A DNA stretch of 32,686 bases from Cytophagales bacterium (GCA_014376535.1 JACMRH010000485.1:1-32686); one strand, 5' to 3'; counted from the stretch's first letter, positions 17,754 to 26,501 are shown. Notes: generated by a model from the letters alone, not told the origin. Program-made: numbers and translations.

Positions 17754-17972
17754 ACCACCCCGCCCTGTGGGCACCCCTCCTTGGCAGGTGGGGAGTTTAG
17801 AACCCAGTTCTTTATAGCATTTTGGTAGAAAAGTCAAACTATGTATGAGATTTTAAGGGCAGGTAAAAATGTCACATTCCGCAATTCCCCTCCTTTTTTC
17901 AAGGAGGGGTGGCTGAAAGCCGGGGTGGTTAATTCCTTTTTTCAAGGAGGGGTGGTCGCAGACCGGGGTGGT
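17754..17972 (+). repeat. TIR element copy C with two tandem right ends
   Basis: The left end is ACCACCCCGCCCTGTGGGC with a CCTCCTTGGCAGG block. The interior has GAGATTTTAAGGGCAGGTAA and AATGTCACATTCCGCAATTC. The right end (AAGGAGGGGTGG..CCGGGGTGGTT) occurs twice in tandem, ending at 17930 and 17972 with a period of about 42 bp. The remainder of 17511-18054 holds the PL11 leader region and no gene; an open frame across the element on the minus strand is not protein-like. Confidence 0.82.
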
Positions 17973-18054
17973 TGATGGGAGTTCTAATGCCGAATCCAGT
18001 AATTAGTAATTACAGACTTACAAAAGATGACTATTTGTGGGATAGGCTTAAGTC

Positions 18055-18456
18055 CTAGTCTTGTGACAAATAAGCATCTAAACTTTCAATTTCATTCTTG
18101 AGAGAATCGCTTTCGTATAAATCAAGACATTCGGCTGTTCCTAATGATTTACCAGTGTAGCTTTTATAAGTTGGTTTATGACTTTTTACGAAGGAATCAA
18201 TTTTTAAAAAGGCTTCAGGATCGTAGGATGATTTTTCGAAATAAATACCTTTGCTGTAATCCTCCTTCTGACAAGTATTAACTAATTCCATACAAGTACA
18301 AAAAGAATGTTTTCTTAAAAATTCCCTGTTTTTAATTAATGCTAATGTATCTTTTTGAACATAATTTTTACTCCGTTCTTCACATGAAGAAAGAAAATAA
18401 AATAGAACCAGAACTGAAATTAGGACAGTTCTTTTTATGATTAAGCAACTATCCAT
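18055..18456 (-). CDS. Tai4-like amidase immunity lipoprotein
   Basis: The 133-residue protein has a signal with lipobox-like LFYFLSSC, placing it in the periplasm or on a membrane. The mature part (EFLRKHSFCTCME, YDPEAFLKIDSFV, YKSYTGKSL, AECLDLYES, LDAYL) follows the pattern of the Tai4 family, which binds and blocks Tae4 peptidoglycan amidases. The ATG overlaps the end of the Tae4-like frame by 16 nt, so the two are translationally coupled. The reading frame is intact, unlike the effector. Immunity function is inferred from family and overlap. Confidence 0.72.
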   Translation of the reverse strand: MDSCLIIKRTVLISVLVLFYFLSSCEERSKNYVQKDTLALIKNREFLRKHSFCTCMELVNTCQKEDYSKGIYFEKSSYDPEAFLKIDSFVKSHKPTYKSYTGKSLGTAECLDLYESDSLKNEIESLDAYLSQD

Positions 18457-18905
18457 AAATGTACTTTTGAAGCATTTTTAAAGTAAAAATCTTTATCATG
18501 TTCTCCACCTAGCGTATTTGTTCCGTCAAATAAAGTAAAATGTCCACTGGCATCAGTCCAAATATCTATTTCGAAGCAGATTATTCCTTTCTTATTATTA
18601 AAATTATTTTTATCCCTGGAAATAAGATAAGCTGCACCATATCTCGTTTCAATAAAAAGTTTTAAATCTTTTACTCTATAAAAATATCAATTTTTATCCT
18701 GCCCAGATATTGTTTTATCTATTCCAAAAGGAATTTTAATACCACTGTATGTCAAAGCCCTGCTAACCCTTATCGTACATGAATTTCCAAATCCTATTGG
18801 ATTGCGTTTATGATTTTCATAAACCTTTCCACCAATCAATTTCCAGGCATCCTGGTTGTATCTCAAATAATGACTGCTTAAAACGTTCCACTGTATATTG
18901 ATCAT
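18441..18905 (-). pseudogene. Tae4-like peptidoglycan amidase effector, interrupted by an in-frame UGA
   Basis: From the ATG at 18903-18905 the frame reads 72 residues, a TGA at 18687-18689, then 81 further residues in the same frame to the TAA at 18441-18443. The combined 155 codons match type VI amidase effector 4: WNVLSSHY, KLIGGKVYEN, catalytic C43 in NSCTIRVSRALTYSG, ISGQDKN, then YFYRVKDLK, and the catalytic His (H122) in DASGHFTLFDG. Family members cut the D-Glu/mDAP bond of peptidoglycan in the target periplasm. The UGA replaces a position that could be Trp (TGG to TGA). Without read-through the product loses the His. No T6SS structural gene is in the window. Confidence 0.82.
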
Positions 18906-19012
18906 ACTAAAAAATCATTAACAAAGATAGAATTTGTTAGTAACATTTTAAAATCCTTACATATTAACATTTGGGCGGATTTCTTACTGGGTTCTAAAAA
19001 CTCTTATGCTGG

Positions 19013-19031
19013 CGCAAGCGTCTCGCTTGTG
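19013..19031. repeat. REP-like hairpin
   Basis: CGCAAGCG, TCT loop, CGCTTGTG: an 8-bp hairpin with one G-T pair, followed at 19041-19053 by a second partial unit (CAACAAGCGTCCC). Such palindromes typically occur next to RAYT transposases; the RAYT relic lies 110 bp away. Confidence 0.6.
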
Positions 19032-19080
19032 TTAAATTTTCAACAAGCGTCCCCCATCTATTCCAAGTTTGTCTACCCTT

Positions 19081-19117
19081 CCCTGTTTCAAGTTTAGCGA
19101 TAGCGTAACTTGGAACC
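19081..19117 (+). repeat. Left inverted repeat around the RAYT relic
   Basis: The sequence contains AAGTTTAGCGATAGCGTAAC, itself an imperfect palindrome. Its reverse complement recurs at 19757-19793 with one gap and one mismatch. The pair brackets the RAYT relic. Confidence 0.75.
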
Positions 19118-19144
19118 ATCATTATTTTCAGTTTTCAACTGACG

Positions 19145-19671
19145 TTAAATATAAAGTATATCGATCAAACCTTTGTTTTCAGTTTGATAATCTCTTGCGC
19201 TGCTGTATAAATACTCCTAGGCATTTTCTACAAACCCTGCTTCGACCGGATTTTCATGGATATAATCTAACTTTTGTTCAGTCATCTCAGAATTAAGCAA
19301 ATCTATTGGTTTATTATGTTGAAGCCAGAACTGATAATGTTCATTATTTGGATTATGCTTTCCTGCTCTTTCAAACATCCATATCATCCATTCCCTTCTG
19401 CTTTCACCAGGATAGTCTTTTATGGCCTTTAGTAAAGTTTTGGAAGTGTGCCTCTTCATATCCCTTACTATATCTTCCATTTTATCTCCACTGGTTCCGA
19501 TAATCAAATGCACATGACTGGTCATGATGCACCAGGCATACAATTCTAATCCTTTGTTTTCGATACAATGCTTTAGACTTTCTACTTCTATGTCTTTATG
19601 TTCTTTTCGGATAAATACTTCTATCCAATTAACAGTAGAATAAAAATAAAATAGAGTTTTTTCTGATTTCT
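19145..19671 (-). pseudogene. REP-associated tyrosine transposase (RAYT), decayed
   Basis: The frame is open from about 19671 (LFYFYSTVNWIEVFIRKEHK, then LELYAWCIMTSHVHLIIG) to a TAG at about 19217. In the same frame past the TAG it reads EYLYSSARDYQTENKG up to a TAA at 19145-19147. HVH is the HUH metal motif of Y1 transposases; REWMIWMFERAGK, YQFWLQHN, and YIHENPVEAGFV are typical of the RAYT branch. The usual N-terminus and an ATG are missing and the C-terminus is cut by the nonsense codon, so it is probably inactive. RAYTs mobilise REP palindromes, consistent with the repeats on both sides. Confidence 0.85.
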
Positions 19672-19756
19672 GAATTTATGGACTCTGCTCATATGATAAG
19701 CTTAGCCCGACTATAAAAGGTATTTTTAATACGTTAAGCTGGAAGCTTAATACAAC

Positions 19757-19793
19757 GGTTCCATTTACGCTATCGCTAAACTTGAAACAGGAA
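19757..19793 (-). repeat. Right inverted repeat around the RAYT relic
   Basis: GGTTCCATTTACGCTATCGC followed by TAAACTTGAAACAGG is the inverted partner of 19081-19117. Confidence 0.75.
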
Positions 19794-19839
19794 GCAGTTT
19801 AGTAAATTGGAACAGTGAGGGAAGACCCACAACCGACTC

Positions 19840-22800
19840 CTATTCACCATAATTTTGAACTGTTGCAATTAATCCCAACAGATCTTTTTTATGTACTGGT
19901 AGTAACATAAAATCCTTTTCAATTATTGCATTTAATAGTGTAAGGAAGTTGTCTTTGTTGTTAAATTTAGTTATTTCTATCAATAAGGGAAATCCTATTT
20001 TGACTCTAATTGACTCTAATGATGTTTGTAAGTATAATTGCTTGAAAAATTGTGAACATATTGAAGCTTTAATTTGCACACTGCATTTATCATTAGCTAA
20101 AATTTGAAAAGCATACTGAACAGCATTACTTACCTTAAATTGGCTATCATCTACTATTTGATACAAAACTTGCGCACTTAACGGAATTCCTCTGTAGTAA
20201 AATAAGAACAACATAGAAATTGCTTTAGTATATTCCGGCATAGTAATGGAATGAGATCTCCTTCCAAATTCGTATATTGTGTAGGAATTAGTACCATAAA
20301 TACCATATTCTGATAATGCATGAGAACGAAAACGTTCATCATCGCTTATTAGAAGTGCATCATTGTCAATAGATGCATATATTGTATCTAAAAATGACTT
20401 ACCCATTAATTTCTCTCTATCTTGTTTCTGAACTAAGTTAACCCTTAGATCATGACTGCTTGGTAAAATGGCAGTATGCTTAACAATCCATCCCTTTAGA
20501 TTTGCATAAAATTCAATTGTTGCTTTTTGCTGTTCTTCAGAACGCACTTCTTTAACATATTCGCCATTTACTTTTCCTATAGAAAAAGATTGACCTTTGC
20601 TTGCCGAAAACTCTAAATCCTTTAATAAATCATTTATTTCATTTAAAGTAGTTTGACATACATATTTCTTGTTATTCAATCTCTCCAAATATTCCAATGT
20701 TCCAGAATGATGAAATGTTAGTAATGAAGTGATATCTAATAAAATATCTTTTCCAGATTGAATTAATCCAATTCCAGCTTGAAATTCATTAAGTAAACCT
20801 CCTGAGATAATTCCAAGTTCTCGATCACTAACTAGTTTGTGCCAAATCTTTATAGGATTGGTCCCTTTAAGCTTCGAATAAACACCAATTGTTAGTGAAC
20901 CAGCTTTATATAATTTGTTTAATTCATTATCGTATGTTTCATCTTGGTCTAATGCTTCAAAAATTGGTTTTAAACTAGCCTTTATATCATACTCGGACTC
21001 TCCTGTTTGTTTTAGTTTAAAAGATTTAAACCCTTCTATCTCCAGATAATCGCTTTCAAGCAATCGCACACTTTCAGTAAAAGCACTTTGATACTTACTT
21101 ACAATAGATACTATCTGCAAATTAGTTGCAAATCCGAGCTTACGTTCCAATTCAATGATATCTCCCTGAGTTCTCCCCAATAATTTTTTAGACAATGCGT
21201 CGTTAACATCTATTTCATGTCTCTCAGGTCTAACATTTCTACTATTGAGGATTGTTTTTTGTATCTCATTGTTTGTTTCTATATCCCGCAATAACACAGT
21301 TGCATCTATTTCAACTTGTGGCAGATTTATATATGCTTCCATTGTTTTATTGTCAATAGAAACTACAAGGTAGAAATACAATAGATGGACTCTTCCTGTG
21401 CTGTAATTTTCTCTACGAGTTTCATAAGCTATTTCTAAAGCATTAAGTGGTTCGTCAATCTCAAGATATAGCTTTGCTATATCAAATCTTGCCTCCATTG
21501 TTAATGCATCGAAAGACTCTATCCCATAAAGTGTGCTTCTAAGGTTCTCAATATCATTTAAGAGATGATATATCTGTGACAATCTGAATAGAATAACTGT
21601 GTTCTTAGGATCTGAAGACAAATAGTCTGAACATACATCTTTTGCTCTTTTGTAATCACTTATTTGACAATAAATAGTGGCCTCAAAATCAATTAAATAA
21701 TCGCTAAAAATCCTTTGTTCTTTAAGATTGCTAATTAAATTAATTGCTTTTCCATATTCTTTCGCATGAAAATAGGCAAGAAGTAAACTAGATGTATTTG
21801 ATGAAAGGGCATTCCTGTTGGTAATTCTTTCTAATAAGGATATGGCTTCTTTGTATTTGCCTTCTTTATTATAAATAGCAGCTAAATTATTGATGTCGAG
21901 GCTAGATGATGTATCAGTAATTTGGGTAGAAGCTTCTGTAAGGTAAAAATCTAAATTTTGTTTATCATTAAGTTTCCTATATATCCATGATAAGGAAACA
22001 AGAAATGGCAATCTATCGGTTTCCTCTTTTAGAAAGCTTTTTGCCAAGTCAATTGCATCATTATTCTGTTCATTGTAAAACAAAGAATTGATCATCAATA
22101 ATCGAGCTGCACGAACCACATCTCCTTTGGTAACTGTAGAAAGGTCAAGTCCTTTTAACCTGGCAATTGCTTCCGAATACTTTCCCCACTCATAGTATGA
22201 CTCACAGATCGATAATTCGATTTCTAAGTCACTGGGAGCATATTGTTTTGCCGATTCAAGGACCTCGATAGCTTTCTTATGGTTGCCTATTTCAGCAAAT
22301 GCTATTCCCAAATGCTTAATACAATAAGGGTCCTTAGGGCTTAATTCAAATGCTTTTTTAATATCATCTAAGGCTCCTTCTCTATCTCCTAGTATCTTTT
22401 TCCCAACAGCCCTTTTAATAAACCACCATGACTTTGCGTATAGTAAATCTGTATCTTTTAATTCTTCAAAAACATCATCAAATAGCTTTATTGCCTGTTT
22501 GATAATACTAATTCGCTCTGTATCATACTGCTTTGTAATATAGTGGAAAGGATTACTTATGCTTTCCATTAATGTTGATGCTAAAGAGCCTTTAATGTCA
22601 ACGTGTTTACCTTTGGAATTTTCTAAGGATTTTTTTAGCCATTCGATAGCCTTATCAAAAATATCTAAATCTCTTGCTTTGATTCCGAGAGAATAAGCAA
22701 TCTCAGCAGAGCTAGATAACCCGATGGGAACACTATTCAGAATTTCTTGAAAATCAACAGATTGGTTTCTGGATATTTTACAAGAGTTTGCTAATATATT

Positions 22801-23652
22801 AAGAGGATTTTTGCTGATAGTTTTTGCAATAAACTTATCAGCTTCTGCATCTCTAAAAAGAGTGTATGCTAATGCTGTATTTGCAAGAGCGTTTTCATCA
22901 TCTGGGTTATACTGAAGAGCTTTTATAAATAATGGAGCCGCCTTTTCAGTTTGATTAAGTTCCAAGAAACAATATCCCCTTGCAGATAATACTTTATATT
23001 TCACTGTATCATCTGCTAAATCCCATCTTGTATCTTGAAAAGAATTTAAATAATCAAGAGCTTGTTTAGGATTATTTTTACTCCTTAATTGTTTCGGGTA
23101 TTCTAAATCTTTTAAGTATTCATCTTTTCTACTTAACAGATCACTTGACAAGGAAGCTGTATTGTTAAGTATTTGTTTTGTAACCTGCTGAATAGAATCT
23201 ACAGCATTTTTACCTTCAATCTCCTTGGGACTTCGGGTCTTGTTAACAACTATATTGAATTCTTGCCTGAAATCCTCAATCTCTTTTTGAAGATCTACGG
23301 ATTGATTTTTAAGAACTCGTAGTGTTTGATTGGTATGTAAATGACTATCTAAGGTAATCTGAAATGACCAATTATTATTTTCATAAAGTTCTTTTTGAAA
23401 AGCTTCTTGTACTTCTCTAATATTAAAAAGTTTTATTATACCTTCATTCTTATTTTGCTCGACAATTAGATTATACAAAGTAGCTATATATATTGAATTG
23501 AAATCTTCTTTTAGTTCAACTTTGTAAATTTTTCTAAGTAATTTGTAGGAGTGAAAATCCTTCTCAAGCCTGCTTTTAGTAAGCTTGAACAAAAATCCAG
23601 CAGCTTTAATAGCAGGACTTATTGCATGTTTAATTAAAGTTTCCAACATCAT
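19840..23652 (-). CDS. Large TPR / GreAB-C-like / PIN nuclease protein (TPR-GreAB-C-PIN type)
   Basis: The 1270-residue cytoplasmic protein has no signal peptide. Residues 1-200 are helical with a coiled-coil-like stretch. About 205-770 are tetratricopeptide repeats (ARGYCFLELNQTEKAAPLF, AEIGNHKKAIEVLESA, YNKEGKYKEAISLLERI). About 815-860 resemble the GreA/GreB C-terminal domain (LSKKLLGRTQGDIIELERKL). About 970-1130 form a PIN-like nuclease with candidate acids D973 (LLDITSLLT), E1005 (LNEINDLL), D1089 (FLDTIYA) and D1104/D1105 (ISDDERFR). A helical tail follows. This order matches the TPR-GreAB-C-PIN architecture described in predicted conflict systems (recollection). It starts 26 bp after the helicase gene, in the same operon. 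Predicted role: RNA-cleaving effector or sensor. Confidence 0.8.
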   Translation of the reverse strand: MMLETLIKHAISPAIKAAGFLFKLTKSRLEKDFHSYKLLRKIYKVELKEDFNSIYIATLYNLIVEQNKNEGIIKLFNIREVQEAFQKELYENNNWSFQITLDSHLHTNQTLRVLKNQSVDLQKEIEDFRQEFNIVVNKTRSPKEIEGKNAVDSIQQVTKQILNNTASLSSDLLSRKDEYLKDLEYPKQLRSKNNPKQALDYLNSFQDTRWDLADDTVKYKVLSARGYCFLELNQTEKAAPLFIKALQYNPDDENALANTALAYTLFRDAEADKFIAKTISKNPLNILANSCKISRNQSVDFQEILNSVPIGLSSSAEIAYSLGIKARDLDIFDKAIEWLKKSLENSKGKHVDIKGSLASTLMESISNPFHYITKQYDTERISIIKQAIKLFDDVFEELKDTDLLYAKSWWFIKRAVGKKILGDREGALDDIKKAFELSPKDPYCIKHLGIAFAEIGNHKKAIEVLESAKQYAPSDLEIELSICESYYEWGKYSEAIARLKGLDLSTVTKGDVVRAARLLMINSLFYNEQNNDAIDLAKSFLKEETDRLPFLVSLSWIYRKLNDKQNLDFYLTEASTQITDTSSSLDINNLAAIYNKEGKYKEAISLLERITNRNALSSNTSSLLLAYFHAKEYGKAINLISNLKEQRIFSDYLIDFEATIYCQISDYKRAKDVCSDYLSSDPKNTVILFRLSQIYHLLNDIENLRSTLYGIESFDALTMEARFDIAKLYLEIDEPLNALEIAYETRRENYSTGRVHLLYFYLVVSIDNKTMEAYINLPQVEIDATVLLRDIETNNEIQKTILNSRNVRPERHEIDVNDALSKKLLGRTQGDIIELERKLGFATNLQIVSIVSKYQSAFTESVRLLESDYLEIEGFKSFKLKQTGESEYDIKASLKPIFEALDQDETYDNELNKLYKAGSLTIGVYSKLKGTNPIKIWHKLVSDRELGIISGGLLNEFQAGIGLIQSGKDILLDITSLLTFHHSGTLEYLERLNNKKYVCQTTLNEINDLLKDLEFSASKGQSFSIGKVNGEYVKEVRSEEQQKATIEFYANLKGWIVKHTAILPSSHDLRVNLVQKQDREKLMGKSFLDTIYASIDNDALLISDDERFRSHALSEYGIYGTNSYTIYEFGRRSHSITMPEYTKAISMLFLFYYRGIPLSAQVLYQIVDDSQFKVSNAVQYAFQILANDKCSVQIKASICSQFFKQLYLQTSLESIRVKIGFPLLIEITKFNNKDNFLTLLNAIIEKDFMLLPVHKKDLLGLIATVQNYGE

Positions 23653-23678
23653 ATATCAGCTTTTTAAAACAATTTTCA

Positions 23679-25874
23679 CTAAACAAAAATCCTTTCAAAC
23701 ACCCCCACAATCCGAAAACTCAAATCCTCCCCACCCACAACCACAATCTCCTCAAATCCTTCCTCATAAGACAAAGGCTTTAAAATGATGGATTCATGTT
23801 TCCAGCCTTCTTCAGTCACGGTTTTTTTGCTGTGATATTCTTTTACTGTGTAGCGGGAACCAGTATCAGGGTCTTGGAGACGGGTAAATTCTACCAATAC
23901 AATCTTTCCGTTTCTGCTTCCTCCTTCGTCCTGTCTGAACAGGCAGTAGGAGCCGTTGGGGATCTTTTTATTCATGGATTCTCCCACCACTTTGCAGACA
24001 AACATTCCTTTTTTTGCGGCTACATTAAATGGAGGTTCTATCCATTCTACCATTTCATGAATCTGCAGGTCACTGAAACTTCCTGCTGCTGCGGAGATGT
24101 CAACTAATGGGATGGCATTTACATACGGGATCACTTCATCAAAAGGAATTACTCTGAATGGTTTGGGCTGTTCGTATTCCCGGATGTGTTCTTTCAAATA
24201 CTCCCGCAATTCGTGATTGCAGGCATAGATAAATGCTCCTCTTATGCCCCGGTACAGAATGGTTTTGTAAATATTGATGACATAGGCTTTTAACTCCTCC
24301 GGATCAGAAATTCCGTTTTTGCCGTTCTTGTCAAAATAGAGCTTAGGGTCTATTTCTATTTTGCCAGTTTTTGGGTTGTAATTAATTTCCCGGCCAAAGA
24401 TGACCCCGGTATAATTGAGGTCGTAGCCTTGGGTGGTATGGATACAGCCAATTTCTTTAAATGCAGTGGGAGAATTGATCCAGTCCTTATCGGTCTGGTT
24501 CCACTGGAACTGCAAACCTTCCAGCTCTATGTCTATCGCGCTTTTGTTTTCTTTAGATGCCCAGGGCCAGGAATATCCTGCTACTAAGCGGCATAATCCA
24601 TATTCAGTTTCCTTCCTATCCAGTTCTTTGTAAAGATCAGGAAGAGAATCAAATACCAGGATTTCGTAATCCTTCGGATCATAAAAGTACTTCCGGGGTC
24701 TTTTAACATGCAACAGTTCATCCACAAAGGTGATGTAATCCACTCCGCCCTTTACCCGCATCTGGGATTTGAGCATGAGCATCATGGTTCTATTGTCATC
24801 CAGAAGTTCTGAAAAATCCTCTTCGCTTACGTCAGAAGGTTTTACAGATTGGGCAGGGTCATAGAAAAAGATCTGGTTCTTACTGTTTGCCAGGATCCAG
24901 TCCAGTTCATTGCCATCGTCTCCTAATCCTAGTTTTTGGTTGTTCTTTTTAAAAGCACCCATCCAGCTGATGTTTTTGTACTGGCGCAGGCGGTGTGCCT
25001 CGTCCACAATCAGCAGGTCGTACTTTTCCTTCAGTTTAAAAGTATCGGAAGGATTAAGTACCATGGAAGCTTTCAGTCCCGGTATTTTAGAAAAGACACT
25101 TTGCAAAGATTCCCTGAGGGAAGTCATGGCTACTACCAGCCCGATCTTTGCGTTGGGATATTTCTTCTGGAATTGTTTGATGTAAAGCACTTCACGCAAT
25201 TCCTCGTCATTGTATTCCTTATAACCAGATTCTGAAACATCAGAAGACAAAAGTTTAATCAGATATGTCGCCAGGATGGTCTTGCCTGTACCCGCACTGC
25301 CTCTTACAAAAATCTGATTGGCTTCTTTAAAGCATAATCCTTCCAGGATCTCCAAGACTGAATTGTACTGATCTTCATTTAAAGATTTATAAGGAGAGTA
25401 TTTGAAAAGCTCTGAGTTCTCAATTTCAGTCAGGGACTTTGAAACGATTTTCTTCTGAACCAGCTTGTTCCAGATTTCTTTAAATAGGTCCTTGTACAAA
25501 TCCTGCTGATAATACTGGTGATTGATCAGTCCGAAGTTTCCATTCAGCAGTTTGTAAGTACCTTCAGAAGTAATGTATTGAATGAGGTTGGATTCTATAT
25601 CCAGCGTAGCGGACTTGTTGAACTTGTCACTTCCGATGATGGAGATCTTGTTCAGTTTGGTGGTTTTGTCAGGATTGGCAAGATGGTTTTTAATCCTGCT
25701 TCCTGCGTTGGTGGATTCGCCCACATAGGCCAGCTTCTCCTTGTCATTTTGTATGAAATAGACCAAAGGCCACTGGTTCTTCACCCAGACATTCTGCTCA
25801 ATGTTTGGTAAAGCTTCTTTGCTAAAATCATAGGGTTCGGATACTTCTACTGAAATATCAAAGGATACTTTCAT
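23679..25874 (-). CDS. GIY-YIG / DUF2075 superfamily-1 helicase / S24 LexA-type peptidase fusion
   Basis: The 731-residue protein has three parts. Residues about 35-110 are GIY-YIG-like (PLVYFIQ, LAYVGESTNAGSRIKNHL). About 160-590 are a DUF2075 P-loop helicase: Walker A GSAGTGKT with K198, Walker B LLIVDEAH at 287-294, DPAQS motif III, and HTTQGYDLNYTGVIFG followed by LYRGIRGA as late SF1 motifs. About 605-731 are an S24 (LexA/UmuD) fold: S633 in VVGESMNKKIPNGSY and K678 in YTVKEY, a possible Ser-Lys dyad. The start overlaps the MazG stop codon (ATGA), so the two are coupled. Likely a DNA or RNA remodelling and sensing component of a defence operon; inferred. Confidence 0.87.
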   Translation of the reverse strand: MKVSFDISVEVSEPYDFSKEALPNIEQNVWVKNQWPLVYFIQNDKEKLAYVGESTNAGSRIKNHLANPDKTTKLNKISIIGSDKFNKSATLDIESNLIQYITSEGTYKLLNGNFGLINHQYYQQDLYKDLFKEIWNKLVQKKIVSKSLTEIENSELFKYSPYKSLNEDQYNSVLEILEGLCFKEANQIFVRGSAGTGKTILATYLIKLLSSDVSESGYKEYNDEELREVLYIKQFQKKYPNAKIGLVVAMTSLRESLQSVFSKIPGLKASMVLNPSDTFKLKEKYDLLIVDEAHRLRQYKNISWMGAFKKNNQKLGLGDDGNELDWILANSKNQIFFYDPAQSVKPSDVSEEDFSELLDDNRTMMLMLKSQMRVKGGVDYITFVDELLHVKRPRKYFYDPKDYEILVFDSLPDLYKELDRKETEYGLCRLVAGYSWPWASKENKSAIDIELEGLQFQWNQTDKDWINSPTAFKEIGCIHTTQGYDLNYTGVIFGREINYNPKTGKIEIDPKLYFDKNGKNGISDPEELKAYVINIYKTILYRGIRGAFIYACNHELREYLKEHIREYEQPKPFRVIPFDEVIPYVNAIPLVDISAAAGSFSDLQIHEMVEWIEPPFNVAAKKGMFVCKVVGESMNKKIPNGSYCLFRQDEGGSRNGKIVLVEFTRLQDPDTGSRYTVKEYHSKKTVTEEGWKHESIILKPLSYEEGFEEIVVVGGEDLSFRIVGVFERIFV

Positions 25875-26200
25875 AACTCATTGTATTTATCCGCCTTCCC
25901 TTTTGCCTTCTCCACCGGATATTTCAATGCGTTTTCTTTGATCTTGTCAAGCATTACCTGTTTAATGTCCAGCCCTAATTTACTGGCCAGTAAAAATGAA
26001 AAAGCCAGCACATCGGCCAGCTCTTTTTTAATCTTTTCTATGTCTGCGTCTTCGGCTTTTTTCCAGAGAAATAATTCCAGCAATTCTCCTGCTTCTATGC
26101 TGATAGCCAGTGCTAAGTCCTTGGGATTGTGGAACTGGTCCCAGTCCCGGTCCTCGTTAAACTTTTGAAGTACTTTGGTTATTTCTTCGATGTCGGTCAT
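25871..26200 (-). CDS. MazG-like nucleotide pyrophosphohydrolase
   Basis: The 109-residue protein starts at the ATG at 26198-26200; a TTG one codon upstream is not needed. It has the all-alpha NTP pyrophosphatase motif: RDWDQFHNPKDLA, then E36xxE39 in SIEAGELLELF and E60xxD63 in KELADVLAF, which bind magnesium. Family members hydrolyse (d)NTPs to monophosphates and pyrophosphate in the cytoplasm. It is the first gene of the operon and overlaps the helicase start by ATGA. In this setting nucleotide depletion or clearing of modified nucleotides is a possible role, which is inference. Confidence 0.92.
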   Translation of the reverse strand: MTDIEEITKVLQKFNEDRDWDQFHNPKDLALAISIEAGELLELFLWKKAEDADIEKIKKELADVLAFSFLLASKLGLDIKQVMLDKIKENALKYPVEKAKGKADKYNEL

Positions 26201-26309
26201 CAAAAAAGTGGAGTTTTACAATTGTAATTCTTTTTGTTTGTAATAGCAATTAGCTAGTTAGATGAAGTAAGATAATTGTGCGAATTGCAGGATGCTGGAG
26301 TCCGCAACA

Positions 26310-26484
26310 ACCACCCCGCCCTGCGGGCACCCCTCCTTCGCAGGAGGGGAGTTTTAGAACCCAATTCATTTTGGCATTTAGGAAGAAACTGTTATCTATT
26401 TGCGAGATTTTGAGGACAGTTAAAAATGTCTAATTCCGCAATTCCCCTCCTTTTCAAGGAGGGGTGGTCGCAGACCGGGGTGGT
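26310..26484 (+). repeat. TIR element copy D, with single right end
   Basis: The left end is ACCACCCCGCCCTGCGGGC with CCTCCTTCGCAGGAGGGG; the interior includes TGCGAGATTTTGAGGACAGT and AATGTCTAATTCCGCAATTC; the right end is AAGGAGGGGTGGTCGCAGAC followed by CGGGGTGGTT. About 175 bp with no coding capacity. It ends 18 bp from the DUF559 stop codon. Confidence 0.85.
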
Positions 26485-26501
26485 TAATACTGCAAGCTGG
26501 G

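Noticed and set aside
17652-17837. Open frame on the minus strand across TIR element copy C
   Set aside because: It is translation of the repeat's palindromes, with no conserved protein features; the same happens in copies D and E.
18687-18689. Selenocysteine at the Tae4 UGA
   Set aside because: The catalytic residue is a normal Cys elsewhere (C43), and no convincing SECIS hairpin follows the UGA; the position fits Trp to stop better.
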